From assembly GCF_000971295.1 (NCBI RefSeq), contig NZ_LANJ01000012.1:62001-126000 (forward strand): a DNA stretch of 64,000 bases. Direction: 5' to 3'. The position numbers and the translations under genes were made by a program. This DNA comes from Devosia epidermidihirudinis (GTDB taxonomy: Bacteria > Pseudomonadota > Alphaproteobacteria > Rhizobiales > Devosiaceae). The notes beneath the pieces were generated by a model, which worked only from the letters and a program-made list of their open reading frames with translations, did not search any database and was not told the DNA's origin. Positions 54,242 to 62,922 of the stretch are shown piece by piece. The stretch's first letter is position 1. Every line of letters begins with the position of its first letter.

Positions 54242-55168
54242 TCAGCGGAGCGTGAGAAGATATTTTAGTCCATGAGTGAAGCCACGCGGCGCGACGGTAA
54301 GGTGATCCTCGTCGTTCAGAACAACCGAACTTAGCTGCAGACTAGGGTACTCCCGGCTCCGCAACACCGTTTCCAGCGCCGCATTGTCGGCAACCATGTC
54401 CACAGTCTGGCTGTAACGCAAATCGCCTTTGCGCTTGGCTTCATACTCACCGACGTAGAGGAGTATCTTTGCCGGCAGGTCGCTATTGCGGCTCGCATAG
54501 TCGGCTTCCATCTTGAGTGCATAGCGCTTGTCAAACCAGAGAGATGGGCTACCGAGGATATAGCCGCTGAACAGACCGGGTTCGCTGAAAAGGATCTGCG
54601 CACCCAGCAACGCGCCGTAAGAATGCCCCAGAAATAGTGACCGGTCAGGGTCAACCCGATAATGGCTGGCGACAAATGGCTTCACCTGATCGGCCAAATA
54701 TTTCTGGTAGGCCGCACCTTGACCATGAATGGTGCCAGCTGGCGAACCACTCGGCCCGTTTGGTGTCGGGGTGTAGTCTCGGCGGCGACTGGCTGCACCG
54801 TCCTCGCCCTTGCCATAAGACAGACCAACGAGAATAAACTCCTCAATCTGCGGTCCTTCGACGTTAAGGCGGCGACCAATCTGCCGCACTATAGGGAAAG
54901 CGTAATCGGCATCTGTGACGTAAAGCACGGGGTAGTGCCTTTGCGGCTGCTCCGCATACGACGGCGGCAGGGCCACAAAAACTTGGTAGCCTCGACCGGA
55001 CACTGGGTCTGGCACATCCCACACTTCACTGCCGAAGATCTCATAAGCATGCCCTTCTCCCAGCTGCGCTGGCGGAGTCGATTGTGCGTAGGTGTGAAAC
55101 GTCCCCCCGGAGACACCGAGGCCAGCCATAATGGCAAACAAGACGGTCTTCAGAATATATCGACGCAT
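54242..55168 (-). CDS. Secreted alpha/beta esterase, IroE/COG2819-like
   Basis: 308 aa. Signal peptide (about 1-29, cleavage near TYAQS). Esterase-D-like alpha/beta hydrolase: FVALPPSYAEQPQRHYPVLYV at the start, nucleophile elbow LFLGHSYGALLG, and near the C-terminus the acid and base around VVLNDEDHLTVAPRG. Periplasmic esterases of this group include the siderophore esterases IroE/Fes-like, but many have other substrates, and no siderophore genes are nearby. Its sequence is less GC-rich in the third position than neighbours (for example ATA and TTA codons), so transfer is possible. Monocistronic. Confidence 0.85.
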   Translation of the reverse strand: MRRYILKTVLFAIMAGLGVSGGTFHTYAQSTPPAQLGEGHAYEIFGSEVWDVPDPVSGRGYQVFVALPPSYAEQPQRHYPVLYVTDADYAFPIVRQIGRRLNVEGPQIEEFILVGLSYGKGEDGAASRRRDYTPTPNGPSGSPAGTIHGQGAAYQKYLADQVKPFVASHYRVDPDRSLFLGHSYGALLGAQILFSEPGLFSGYILGSPSLWFDKRYALKMEADYASRNSDLPAKILLYVGEYEAKRKGDLRYSQTVDMVADNAALETVLRSREYPSLQLSSVVLNDEDHLTVAPRGFTHGLKYLLTLR

Positions 55169-55501
55169 TGAGTTTTCCGCGCACAGGAATGTTGTAGGTG
55201 CGGATCGTTAGCGACGGACGAGCGCTGCATTAAGGCGAATATTTTATCAAATCCACTCGTGCTTAACAAACGATGAGCACTCAGTATTTCGGCCCTATTC
55301 TTCGATCGCGAACGACGCAAAGACACCCTTATTTCGTCACAACTAACGCACGGGACTGCTGCGTAAGCCTGAGCCCCACGTCGGCTCAGGATTTTGGTAC
55401 CTGCATTGCGACACCGTACGTATTGCTGCCTGCATCCCCCGTGACGAAGCCCTTGTGCTGGACTAGTCTCTCCTGACTAACAACCGCCAGGAGCTTCTGC
55501 C
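55169..55501. other. Intergenic region with one terminator-like hairpin
   Basis: 333 nt, AT-richer than the flanks, with no coding frame. A perfect 8-bp stem CCTGAGCC / GGCTCAGG (55368-55390) followed by ATTTTGG could end a small RNA or an upstream transcript; no matching promoter was recognised. Confidence 0.4.
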
Positions 55502-55852
55502 ATGCCGCGCTTCCTTGCCGTTTACACGATGCGTCACGAAGATTTTGAGCGTTTCCGCGCCATGCCCAAGGCTGAGCAGGATGCGGTGGATACCCTCGGC
55601 GTCCAGCAATGGGCGGCGTGGGAAGAGCGCCATGCCGGGTCGATCCTCGACAAGGGCGGCATGGTCGGCAAGACCATGCGGGTGAACCGGGATGAGATTG
55701 CACCCGCCACCAACACGCTCTGTGGCTATCTTGTCGTCGAGGCCGAGACGATCGGGGATGCTGCCCGGATTTTCGAAACCCATCCCCACATCACCACCTT
55801 CCCCGGCGACGGCATTGATATAATGCCCATAGTGACTGACCCCGCGCCTTAG
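55502..55852 (+). CDS. YCII-like small protein
   Basis: 116 aa, single ferredoxin-like dimeric fold of the YCII/DGPF type: begins MPRFLAVYTMRHEDFERF, has WAAWEERHAGSILDKGGMVG in the middle, and GYLVVEAETIGDAARIFETHP followed by PGDGIDIMPI at the end. A strong AGGAG site precedes the ATG. Members are often enzymes of unknown substrate. Its neighbours show no obvious link. Confidence 0.85.
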   Translation: MPRFLAVYTMRHEDFERFRAMPKAEQDAVDTLGVQQWAAWEERHAGSILDKGGMVGKTMRVNRDEIAPATNTLCGYLVVEAETIGDAARIFETHPHITTFPGDGIDIMPIVTDPAP

Positions 55853-56011
55853 CGTCAGAGATCACCGCGCCGGTGGCCAGCAGGCCTGCCCTATTCCGTC
55901 TAGCGGATCGCATCACGATGCGTATTCGTGCATTGCGGTGACCGTTGCGCTTGGCGTCGCGTCTGATGAGCACTAGAGATTGCTATCGACACGAACAGCC
56001 TGGGGACGCGA

Positions 56012-57355
56012 ATGGATTGGGAAAAACTGCTGTGCAGTGAGCGGCTTGGCGACAAAAGCTACGAAGCCAAACCGAACCGGTCCATTTTCGTGCAGGATCA
56101 TGACCGCATCGTCTTTTCCGCGCCGTTTCGGCGGCTGGCCAACAAGACCCAGGTGCAGCCCCTCTACGAGCACGACCACGTCCATCACCGCCTGATCCAC
56201 TCCGTGGAGGTCAGCAGCGTGGGCCGGTCATTGGCCATGCGGATCGGCAGCTGGCTGGAGCAGGAAAAGCATATCCCCATCGGTGACGCCAATAGCCTCG
56301 CCAACATCGTTCAGGCCGCCTGCGTCGCTCATGACATCGGCAACCCGCCCTTTGGGCACTCGGGTGAGGCCGCCATGGGCGACTGGTTCGCCGAAAAGTT
56401 CGACAGCCCCAAAGGCGTGATGGCGGAGATCGAGGCCCAGGATCGCACCGAGTTCACGAAATTTGAGGGCAATGCGCAGGGCTTCCGCATCGTCACCCGG
56501 CTGGAGATGTATCGGAACGACGGCGGTATGCGCCTCTCCAAGGCGACCTTGGGCACCTTCACGAAATACCCGGTGACCTCCGCCACCCGCGAGAGCGTGA
56601 TCCCAAGCGGTTCACCCAGCTATGTCGGCCTCAAGAAGTTCGGCATTTTCCGCTCGGAACTGGACCTGTTCAAACAGGCTGCAGACGCGCTTGGCCTGCC
56701 CGAGGAAGTGACGCCCGCCGGCAGCTGGTGGCGGCGCCATCCTCTGGTCCACATCGTCGAAGCCGCTGACGATATCTGCTACAATATCGTGGACCTCGAA
56801 GACGCTTTCACCACCGGCGAGCTGCCCTTCGACACCGTCAAGAGCCTGCTGCACGAAGCCTCCAACAACTCGAACCGCAATGTGGACGGGCTCAGCCAGG
56901 CCGAGCATATCGCTCTGCTGCGCGCCTTGAGCATCGGAGCCGCCATCGACAGCTGCGTCGAAGCCTTCAAGACCAATTACGCAGCGATCATGTCTGGCGC
57001 GTTTTCCCAATCGCTGATCGAAGCCGGGCCGATGGCGCCGGTGTTCGAGAAGATGAAAACCCTGTCCAGAGATCAGGTCTTCACCGGCCGCCGGAAGACC
57101 GAGCTGGAGGTGTCCGGCCGCCGCGTCATCGGCAATGTCATGTCCGGGCTGCTGCCGGTGATCGATGAACTGGGCAAGGCCAGGTGGGATCAGCAGCTGT
57201 TGTCCGACCACAATCGGCAGCTCGTCCGGGCGCTGGATCTGGACCTGAGAAATGTCGGCAATGCCGAACAGGCCCTGCACGCACTGGCCGACTTCACCTC
57301 GGGCATGACCGACAGATACGCCGTCCGCATCGCCAAAATGCTGAGCGGCATCTGA
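56012..57355 (+). CDS. dgt: dGTPase-family dNTP triphosphohydrolase
   Basis: 447 aa HD-domain enzyme that releases tripolyphosphate from dNTPs. RIVFSAPFRRLANKTQV and HHRLIHSVEVSSVGRSLA at the start, then the HD pair CVAHDIGNPPFGHSGE; downstream VEAADDICYNIVDLEDAF completes the metal site. Length and motifs fit the Dgt type 1/2 family. GGGGACG precedes the ATG. Such enzymes balance dNTP pools or restrict phage; the nearby nrdJ supports a pool-balancing role, without proof. Confidence 0.93.
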   Translation: MDWEKLLCSERLGDKSYEAKPNRSIFVQDHDRIVFSAPFRRLANKTQVQPLYEHDHVHHRLIHSVEVSSVGRSLAMRIGSWLEQEKHIPIGDANSLANIVQAACVAHDIGNPPFGHSGEAAMGDWFAEKFDSPKGVMAEIEAQDRTEFTKFEGNAQGFRIVTRLEMYRNDGGMRLSKATLGTFTKYPVTSATRESVIPSGSPSYVGLKKFGIFRSELDLFKQAADALGLPEEVTPAGSWWRRHPLVHIVEAADDICYNIVDLEDAFTTGELPFDTVKSLLHEASNNSNRNVDGLSQAEHIALLRALSIGAAIDSCVEAFKTNYAAIMSGAFSQSLIEAGPMAPVFEKMKTLSRDQVFTGRRKTELEVSGRRVIGNVMSGLLPVIDELGKARWDQQLLSDHNRQLVRALDLDLRNVGNAEQALHALADFTSGMTDRYAVRIAKMLSGI

Positions 57356-57376
57356 GCTTCAGCCAGCCCGCCACCT

Positions 57377-57398
57377 CATATAAAGAAATCTTTATGTC
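57377..57398. promoter_or_regulatory. Palindromic operator upstream of metE (SahR/SamR-like)
   Basis: ATAAAGA-AA-TCTTTAT (57380-57395) is a perfect inverted repeat, with a further half-site TCTTTATTG just after. It lies immediately upstream of the metE -35 box. From memory, ArsR-family regulators of methionine metabolism in proteobacteria (SahR/SamR) use motifs of the type ATAAAGATATCTTTAT; the regulator is not in the window. Confidence 0.55.
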
Positions 57399-57402
57399 TT
57401 TA

Positions 57403-57431
57403 TTGACAGGCGCGGCGGGCTGATCCATTTT
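57403..57431 (+). promoter_or_regulatory. metE promoter
   Basis: TTGACA (57403-57408), 17-nt spacer, CATTTT (57426-57431). The predicted start, about 57438, falls at the 5' end of the riboswitch P1 stem, which supports the assignment. Confidence 0.65.
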
Positions 57432-57439
57432 GCTGACGT

Positions 57440-57605
57440 CCATGGTCCCCGCGAGGGGATAACAGGGAATCCGGTGCGAGCCTTGGCTTTAGTCCGGAAC
57501 TGCCCCCGCAACTGTAGGCGGAGACGGGCGCTCAATAGTCCACTGGCCGAAAGGCTGGGAAGGCGAGCGCCCGGTTCGATCCGCGAGCCAGGAGACCTAC
57601 CATGG
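57440..57605 (+). promoter_or_regulatory. Cobalamin riboswitch of metE
   Basis: Core elements in order: AACAGGGAATCCGGTGCGAG, GTCCGGAACTGCCCCCGCAA, CTGTA, and the B12 box GAGCCAGGAGACCTACC. The P1 stem CCATGGT (57440-57446) pairs with ACCATGG (57599-57605). When B12 is present it should switch metE off, sparing the B12-independent enzyme. Confidence 0.95.
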
Positions 57606-57657
57606 AAGTGACTTTCACTTCGGGCTGATCGGGCGGATCGGCGAGAGGACCAGACAG

Positions 57658-57696
57658 ATGACGACACCTCGTCTCCATTTCCGAATGCGCAGCTGA
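57658..57696 (+). CDS. Putative leader mini-ORF between riboswitch and metE
   Basis: ATG with GAGAGGA upstream, followed by 11 more sense codons (MTTPRLHFRMRS) and TGA. It lies in the region where the riboswitch expression platform must be. It may be a translated leader peptide or chance; no runs of Met or Cys codons that would suggest classic attenuation. Confidence 0.3.
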   Translation: MTTPRLHFRMRS

Positions 57697-57783
57697 CTGT
57701 CAGCCGCCTGAACTCATCATTTTCAGAACCCTTTTCGCACGCGCCGAACATCGGCTGCGGCGTCTCTTTGCATCGGAAAAGTC

Positions 57784-60039
57784 ATGACTCGCTCCAGTAA
57801 TTTGGGCTTCCCCCGCGTTGGCCTGCACCGTGAACTCAAGAAGGCCCTCGAAGCCTACTGGAAGGGCACTGCGGATGCCCCTGCCCTGCATCAGGTCGCC
57901 CGCGACCTGCGCGCCCGCCATTGGCTGCTCCAGCGCGATGCGGGCATCGAGGTCATCCCGTCCAACGACTTCTCCCTCTATGACCACATCCTCGATACCA
58001 GCGTTTTGGTCGGCGCGATCCCGCCGCGCTTTGCTGATATCGCCAATGCCGATCAGCTCTATTTTGCCATGGCGCGCGGCACCGACACGGCCCCCGCCAT
58101 GGAGATGACCAAGTGGTTTGACACCAACTACCACTTCATCGTTCCAGAGCTGCACAGCGGCCAGACCTTCACGCTGAATGCCGACAAACCGCTGGCCCAT
58201 TACCGCGAAGCCAAGGCGCTGGGCATCGCCTCGCGTCCGGTTCTGGTTGGTCCCGTCACCTATCTCAGCCTTGCCAAAGCCAAGGACGAGGGGCTGAACA
58301 CACTCGACCTGCTTGATGCCTTGCTGCCGGTTTACGCCGACCTGCTGGCCCAGCTCGCCGCCGAAGGCGCTGACTGGGTTCAGATCGACGAGCCCGTACT
58401 GGTGCTTGATCTGACAGACAAGCAGAAAGCCGCGTTTGCCCGCGCCTATGATGTGCTCGGCAAGGCTGGCCCCAAACTGCTGCTGACGACATATTTCGGC
58501 GCCCTGCGCGACAACACAGAGCTGGCCGCTACCCTGCCCGTCGCGGGCCTCCACATCGATCTGGTGCGTGCTCCCGAGCAGCTCGATGCGGTTCTGGCCG
58601 CCCTGCCCGCCGACAAAACGTTGTCTCTGGGCGTGGTGGATGGCCGCAATATCTGGCGCAGCGATCTGGACAAAGCCTTCGGCACTATCAGCCGCGTCTG
58701 GGACAAGGTTGGGCCCGATCGCCTGGAAATCGCCCCCTCGTGCTCACTGCTGCACACCCCGGTCGACCTTGATGCCGAGACCACGCTCGATGGCGAGCTG
58801 AAGTCCTGGCTTGCCTTCGGCAAGCAGAAACTGGCCGAAGTGAACGCGCTGACGATCGCCTTGCAAGTCGGCAAAACCGCAGCCAAAGCAGCGTTCGACG
58901 CCAGTGCCGCAGCCGTGGCCGCCCACAAAGCCTCCCCCCGCATCCACAAGCCTGGGGTCAAAGCCCGCGCTGGCGAAACCATTGCACTCGACCGCGTCTC
59001 GCCCTTCCCCGCACGCCGCGACCAGCAGCGCGCTCGCTTCAACCTGCCCGCCTACCCAACCACAACCATCGGCTCCTTCCCGCAAACCCAGGAAGTCCGC
59101 GAGGCCCGTGCCGCCTTCAAAAAGGGCGCACTCGATCAGGCTGGCTATGACGCGTTTCTTGAAGCTGAAACCCAAAAGGCCGTGCGGATCCAGGAAGAGA
59201 TCGGCATCGACGTGCTGGTGCATGGCGAGTTCGAACGCAATGACATGGTGGAGTATTTCGGCGAGCAACTTGATGGCTTTGCCTTCACCAAAAACGGCTG
59301 GGTCCAGTCCTATGGCTCCCGTTGCGTCAAGCCACCCGTGATCTACGGCGATGTCTCGCGTCCCACGGCCATGACCGTGCGGTGGTCAGCCTATGCGGCC
59401 TCCCTTACCGACCGGCCGATGAAGGGCATGTTGACCGGCCCGGTCACGATCCTGCAGTGGAGTTTCGTACGCGTGGACCAGCCGCGCTCGCAGACCTGCC
59501 GCCAGATCGGTCTTGCCATCCGCGACGAGGTTCTCGATCTCGAGGCCGCCGGCATTGGCATCATCCAGATCGATGAACCCGCATTGCGCGAAGGCCTGCC
59601 GCTGCGCAAGAGCGATTGGGATGCCTATCTGCGCTGGGCCGTGGACTGCTTCCGCCTGTCCGCATCCGGCGTGGCTGACGACACCCAGATCCACACGCAT
59701 ATGTGCTACGCCGAGTTCAACGACATCATGCCCGCCATCGCCGAGATGGATGCGGACGTGATCTCCATCGAGACCTCGCGCTCAGACATGGAACTGCTGG
59801 AAGCCTTCCGTGACTTCAAATATCCCAACGAGATTGGACCTGGCGTGTGGGACATCCATTCCCCCCGCGTTCCCAGCCAGTCCGACATGGTGGCCCTGGT
59901 GCACAAGGCCGCCGAAGGCATCGCCGCTGACCAACTCTGGGTCAATCCCGACTGCGGCCTGAAAACCCGCGGCTGGCCAGAAGTGCAGGCCTCCCTCACC
60001 AACCTCGTTCACGCAGCCCACACCCTGCGTGGGCAATAA
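57784..60039 (+). CDS. metE: Cobalamin-independent methionine synthase
   Basis: Transfers the methyl group of methyl-THF-polyglutamate to homocysteine without B12. 751 aa, two (beta/alpha)8 barrels. N-terminal half begins SNLGFPRVGLHRELKKALE. The C-terminal half carries the zinc site: IHTHMCYAEF (His and Cys), the Glu in SIETSRSDMELLE, and the Cys in NPDCGLKTRGW. IIQIDEPALREGLPL is the conserved strand. GGAAAA precedes the ATG. Controlled by the riboswitch and operator upstream; ends in a strong hairpin. Confidence 0.98.
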   Translation: MTRSSNLGFPRVGLHRELKKALEAYWKGTADAPALHQVARDLRARHWLLQRDAGIEVIPSNDFSLYDHILDTSVLVGAIPPRFADIANADQLYFAMARGTDTAPAMEMTKWFDTNYHFIVPELHSGQTFTLNADKPLAHYREAKALGIASRPVLVGPVTYLSLAKAKDEGLNTLDLLDALLPVYADLLAQLAAEGADWVQIDEPVLVLDLTDKQKAAFARAYDVLGKAGPKLLLTTYFGALRDNTELAATLPVAGLHIDLVRAPEQLDAVLAALPADKTLSLGVVDGRNIWRSDLDKAFGTISRVWDKVGPDRLEIAPSCSLLHTPVDLDAETTLDGELKSWLAFGKQKLAEVNALTIALQVGKTAAKAAFDASAAAVAAHKASPRIHKPGVKARAGETIALDRVSPFPARRDQQRARFNLPAYPTTTIGSFPQTQEVREARAAFKKGALDQAGYDAFLEAETQKAVRIQEEIGIDVLVHGEFERNDMVEYFGEQLDGFAFTKNGWVQSYGSRCVKPPVIYGDVSRPTAMTVRWSAYAASLTDRPMKGMLTGPVTILQWSFVRVDQPRSQTCRQIGLAIRDEVLDLEAAGIGIIQIDEPALREGLPLRKSDWDAYLRWAVDCFRLSASGVADDTQIHTHMCYAEFNDIMPAIAEMDADVISIETSRSDMELLEAFRDFKYPNEIGPGVWDIHSPRVPSQSDMVALVHKAAEGIAADQLWVNPDCGLKTRGWPEVQASLTNLVHAAHTLRGQ

Positions 60040-60046
60040 AAGAACA

Positions 60047-60080
60047 AGGGGGAGATCACCGATCTCCCCCTCTGTCTTAT
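60047..60080 (+). terminator. Terminator of metE
   Basis: Perfect 11-bp stem AGGGGGAGATC / GATCTCCCCCT with an ACC loop, then TCTGTCTT. It also serves the convergent binding-protein gene. Confidence 0.88.
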
Positions 60081-62008
60081 TGACCGGCTACCGGTTCGAG
60101 CTTGGCAGCGATGAACTTAAAGTTACTCCACCACCACCAAGGGCCTTCGTAGTAGTTGTCGGCCGATGGATAGTTCGTCCAGTACGTCTCGTTCACTGGG
60201 ACGAACTTAGACGTTCCGAACATTTCGATGGCCGGCAGGCCTTTGACCAGTTCCTTGAGGATCTCCGTGCCCAGTGGGACTATCTGCGGATCGTTGGCTG
60301 GAATGGTACGCAAGGTATCTATCAGCGCACTGAGATCATCGTTGACATAGCGCCCCTGATTTGAGGAGGCAGGGGTGCCATTAGGCCGGACGTAATCCTT
60401 GTGCCAGGCTTCCATGCGCACAAAGAGATCTGGCGTGATGGCACAAGACGCGCCCCAATAAGAACCCACTTCATAGTCGCCGGTATTTTCAGCGGTGAAG
60501 AAGGCGCCAGCCTGCATTTGCTGAACTTGTGCCGGAATACCGAACTGGGTCCATTCGTTGGCAACGGCAAAGGCTAGACGCTGGGATTGAACCTCGAAGT
60601 CAGCAGGCGCCAGAATGTTGATGGTGAATGGCGTGCCGTCTGGCTTGAGCCATTGCCCACCATTGTTGGTGAATCCGGCTTCCGTAAGCAGCTTGGTTGC
60701 CTCTGCCGGATCGTGCTTCCACCATCCCACACCGAGCAGCTCGCGAAGGGCAGCAGGATCCTCGGGAATGCCCTCGATCCCTTCGGACTTCAAACGCGCG
60801 CCAAGATTGATCGCATAGTCGGGGTCGAAAGGCTTGTAACCGTCATCAAGAGCAAACTCGCCGAGCCATTCGGCCATGGGCTGATGATAGGTGTCCATCA
60901 GCACCGTAGTTGGTGGAATGGCGAGTGGCGATGCGCGCATCATGCCAGAGAAGGTCGCTATGCTGGCCTGTTCAGCATTGATCGCAAGTGCCAAAGCCCA
61001 ACGCGTCTTGGCATCATCATAAGGTGCTTTGGACGTGTTGAAGTGAATGCCGCGTTCGCATGGATCGTCGAGGTTGGCGTAGGGGAAGTCATTGAACCAG
61101 GCCCGCACCTTCGGGTTCTGGTTACGCAGAATATCCAGGCTTTCAGGTGAAATGTCGGTCAGGATATCGATGTCGTTGGCGGCCATCGCTAGAACGCGTC
61201 GCTCTTCGGTGCCATAGCTCCGAAACAGAACATATTTAGCAGCCGGCTCACCCACGATCTGTCCGACATCAGTGTTCTGCCAGTCTTCGCGTTTTTCCCA
61301 CAGGAACCACGTGCCGTTGGGATCGTGATCCTTATATTTGTAAGCACTGATCGTGACGGGTGGGAAGTTGGTGAACGTCGCTGGGTCTTCCTTTTCCCAA
61401 ATGTGCTTGGGGACCACGTTAAACGGGTTGCCGTAAATGACGGAGCCCAAGACGATCGACAGGCGCGGCGTTGGTTTTGTGGTCGTGATCTCGATGGTGT
61501 TCCCATCAACTTTCGTCATCGACGCGATCTGGGCCATGTACGCCGCGCTATAGGCCAATGCAGGCGTGTTACGCAGCATCTGGTCGGTGAAAATGACGTC
61601 GTCCGCAGAGAAGGGCTCGCCATCACTCCATGTCATCCCGGAACGCAGCGCCACTTTGAACTTGGTGTAGTCTTCGTTGAGGGCTTCGGGCATGGCGGCC
61701 GCAAGATCGGGGATCTGCATCCCCTTGGCCGTGTCGATATCGTAAAGCAGCGCGCCGGCCATCTGGTGGTAGCCGTGGTTGGTGGTAACGCCCTGCTGGT
61801 ACATGTTCATGTTGGTCGGATTGCCAACCCGAGCGTTGAGCATGTCAACGATCAGCGTTTCGCTGCGTGGGGTGCCTACATCCGTCATCTGTTGAGCAAA
61901 GCTCGGCATGGTCGCCGTGCTCAACATGGTGCCGCCCAGCGTCATCGCCAAGGCAAAAGCCATTATCGTGCTTCGGCCACGCCGTTTCGAGAATTCAGTA
62001 TTGGTCAC
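60077..62008 (-). CDS. Opp/Dpp-type ABC transporter substrate-binding protein
   Basis: 643 aa from the GTG at 62008, which has AGGAGGAG eight nt upstream (the ATG at 62026 lacks one). Signal peptide with hydrophobic MAFALAMTLGGTML and cleavage after SFAQ. SBP_bac_5 family: TKFKVALRSGMTWSDGEPFSADDV is the hallmark strand. Family 5 proteins bind peptides, nickel or oligosaccharides; its length and the DDPCERG and GGWW-type features resemble the sugar-binding subgroup, but the ligand is not certain. Last gene of the transporter unit, 18 nt after the OppF-like ATPase. Confidence 0.92.
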   Translation of the reverse strand: MTNTEFSKRRGRSTIMAFALAMTLGGTMLSTATMPSFAQQMTDVGTPRSETLIVDMLNARVGNPTNMNMYQQGVTTNHGYHQMAGALLYDIDTAKGMQIPDLAAAMPEALNEDYTKFKVALRSGMTWSDGEPFSADDVIFTDQMLRNTPALAYSAAYMAQIASMTKVDGNTIEITTTKPTPRLSIVLGSVIYGNPFNVVPKHIWEKEDPATFTNFPPVTISAYKYKDHDPNGTWFLWEKREDWQNTDVGQIVGEPAAKYVLFRSYGTEERRVLAMAANDIDILTDISPESLDILRNQNPKVRAWFNDFPYANLDDPCERGIHFNTSKAPYDDAKTRWALALAINAEQASIATFSGMMRASPLAIPPTTVLMDTYHQPMAEWLGEFALDDGYKPFDPDYAINLGARLKSEGIEGIPEDPAALRELLGVGWWKHDPAEATKLLTEAGFTNNGGQWLKPDGTPFTINILAPADFEVQSQRLAFAVANEWTQFGIPAQVQQMQAGAFFTAENTGDYEVGSYWGASCAITPDLFVRMEAWHKDYVRPNGTPASSNQGRYVNDDLSALIDTLRTIPANDPQIVPLGTEILKELVKGLPAIEMFGTSKFVPVNETYWTNYPSADNYYEGPWWWWSNFKFIAAKLEPVAGQ

Positions 62009-62025
62009 AGTCTCCTCCTGTAGCA

Positions 62026-62922
62026 TTAGGCGTCGTTGTTGATTGTGGGCGGCGACACTTTGCTGTGGCGCGCATCGGCATAGCCGAACTGGCTGTCGAT
62101 CTCGGCAAGCTCGCTCCAGCGCTCTCCTACGGTCGGAATGGCCGCCATGAGTTCGCGTGTGTAAGCCTGCTGAGGATTGTCGAGAATTTCGGTCGGGACA
62201 CCACTTTCAACCACCCGTCCGGTGTTCATGATCGAGACCTGATCGGACAGGTAGTACGCGGTGGAGAGATCGTGCGTGATGTAGATGAAAGACACGCCCT
62301 GCTCCTCAACGATCTGGCGGAACAAGTTGACGATAGACATGCGCAGCGAAGCATCGACCATCGAAACCGGCTCATCGGCTACAATGAGTTTGGGTTTGGG
62401 GATCAACGCCCGTGCGACGCTGATGCGCTGCAGCTCCCCGCCCGAGAATTGGCGGATGTATTTGCCTGCGATGCGTTCGTAGCTGAGCCCAACCGAGCGC
62501 AACGCAGCGTCAGAGGCCTCGACTGCCTGGGCATCATTGCTGGCGATGCGCAGGTTTAGCGCTGTTCGGCGAAGATAGGCTTCTACGGGCAGATAAGCGC
62601 TGAACGCCTCAAAGGGGTTCTGGAATATCGGCTGCACCAAACGCCGGAACTCGTGATCATCGATGCGATCATGAGCCTTACCTGACAGCGGGCGACCCAA
62701 CAGCCGGATGGAGCCTTCGCTGGGCTCAACCAGACGTAGGATCATCCGGGCGACGGTGGTCTTGCCCGATCCGGATTCACCAACGATTGAGAACACCTGC
62801 GGGGTCGAGGGCAACGTAAACGTGACATTGTCGACCGCGTTAAATGACGTCCCGCCGAACAGCCCGCCCTTGCGGTATGTGCGAGTGAGGTTGCTAATTT
62901 CGAGAATGGGAGTGTCGGTCAT
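62026..62922 (-). CDS. Opp-type ABC transporter ATPase, OppF-like
   Basis: 298 aa. Walker A GESGSGKTT, signature FSGGELQRISVARAL, Walker B LIVADEPVSMVDASLR, and H-loop YITHDLSTAYYLSDQVSIM. The DEPVSMVD form (Ser for Thr) marks the OppF-like second ATPase. A C-terminal oligopeptide-type extension ends around QAYTRELMAAIP. Its ATG overlaps the OppD-like stop (ATGA), so the two are coupled. Confidence 0.94.
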   Translation of the reverse strand: MTDTPILEISNLTRTYRKGGLFGGTSFNAVDNVTFTLPSTPQVFSIVGESGSGKTTVARMILRLVEPSEGSIRLLGRPLSGKAHDRIDDHEFRRLVQPIFQNPFEAFSAYLPVEAYLRRTALNLRIASNDAQAVEASDAALRSVGLSYERIAGKYIRQFSGGELQRISVARALIPKPKLIVADEPVSMVDASLRMSIVNLFRQIVEEQGVSFIYITHDLSTAYYLSDQVSIMNTGRVVESGVPTEILDNPQQAYTRELMAAIPTVGERWSELAEIDSQFGYADARHSKVSPPTINNDA

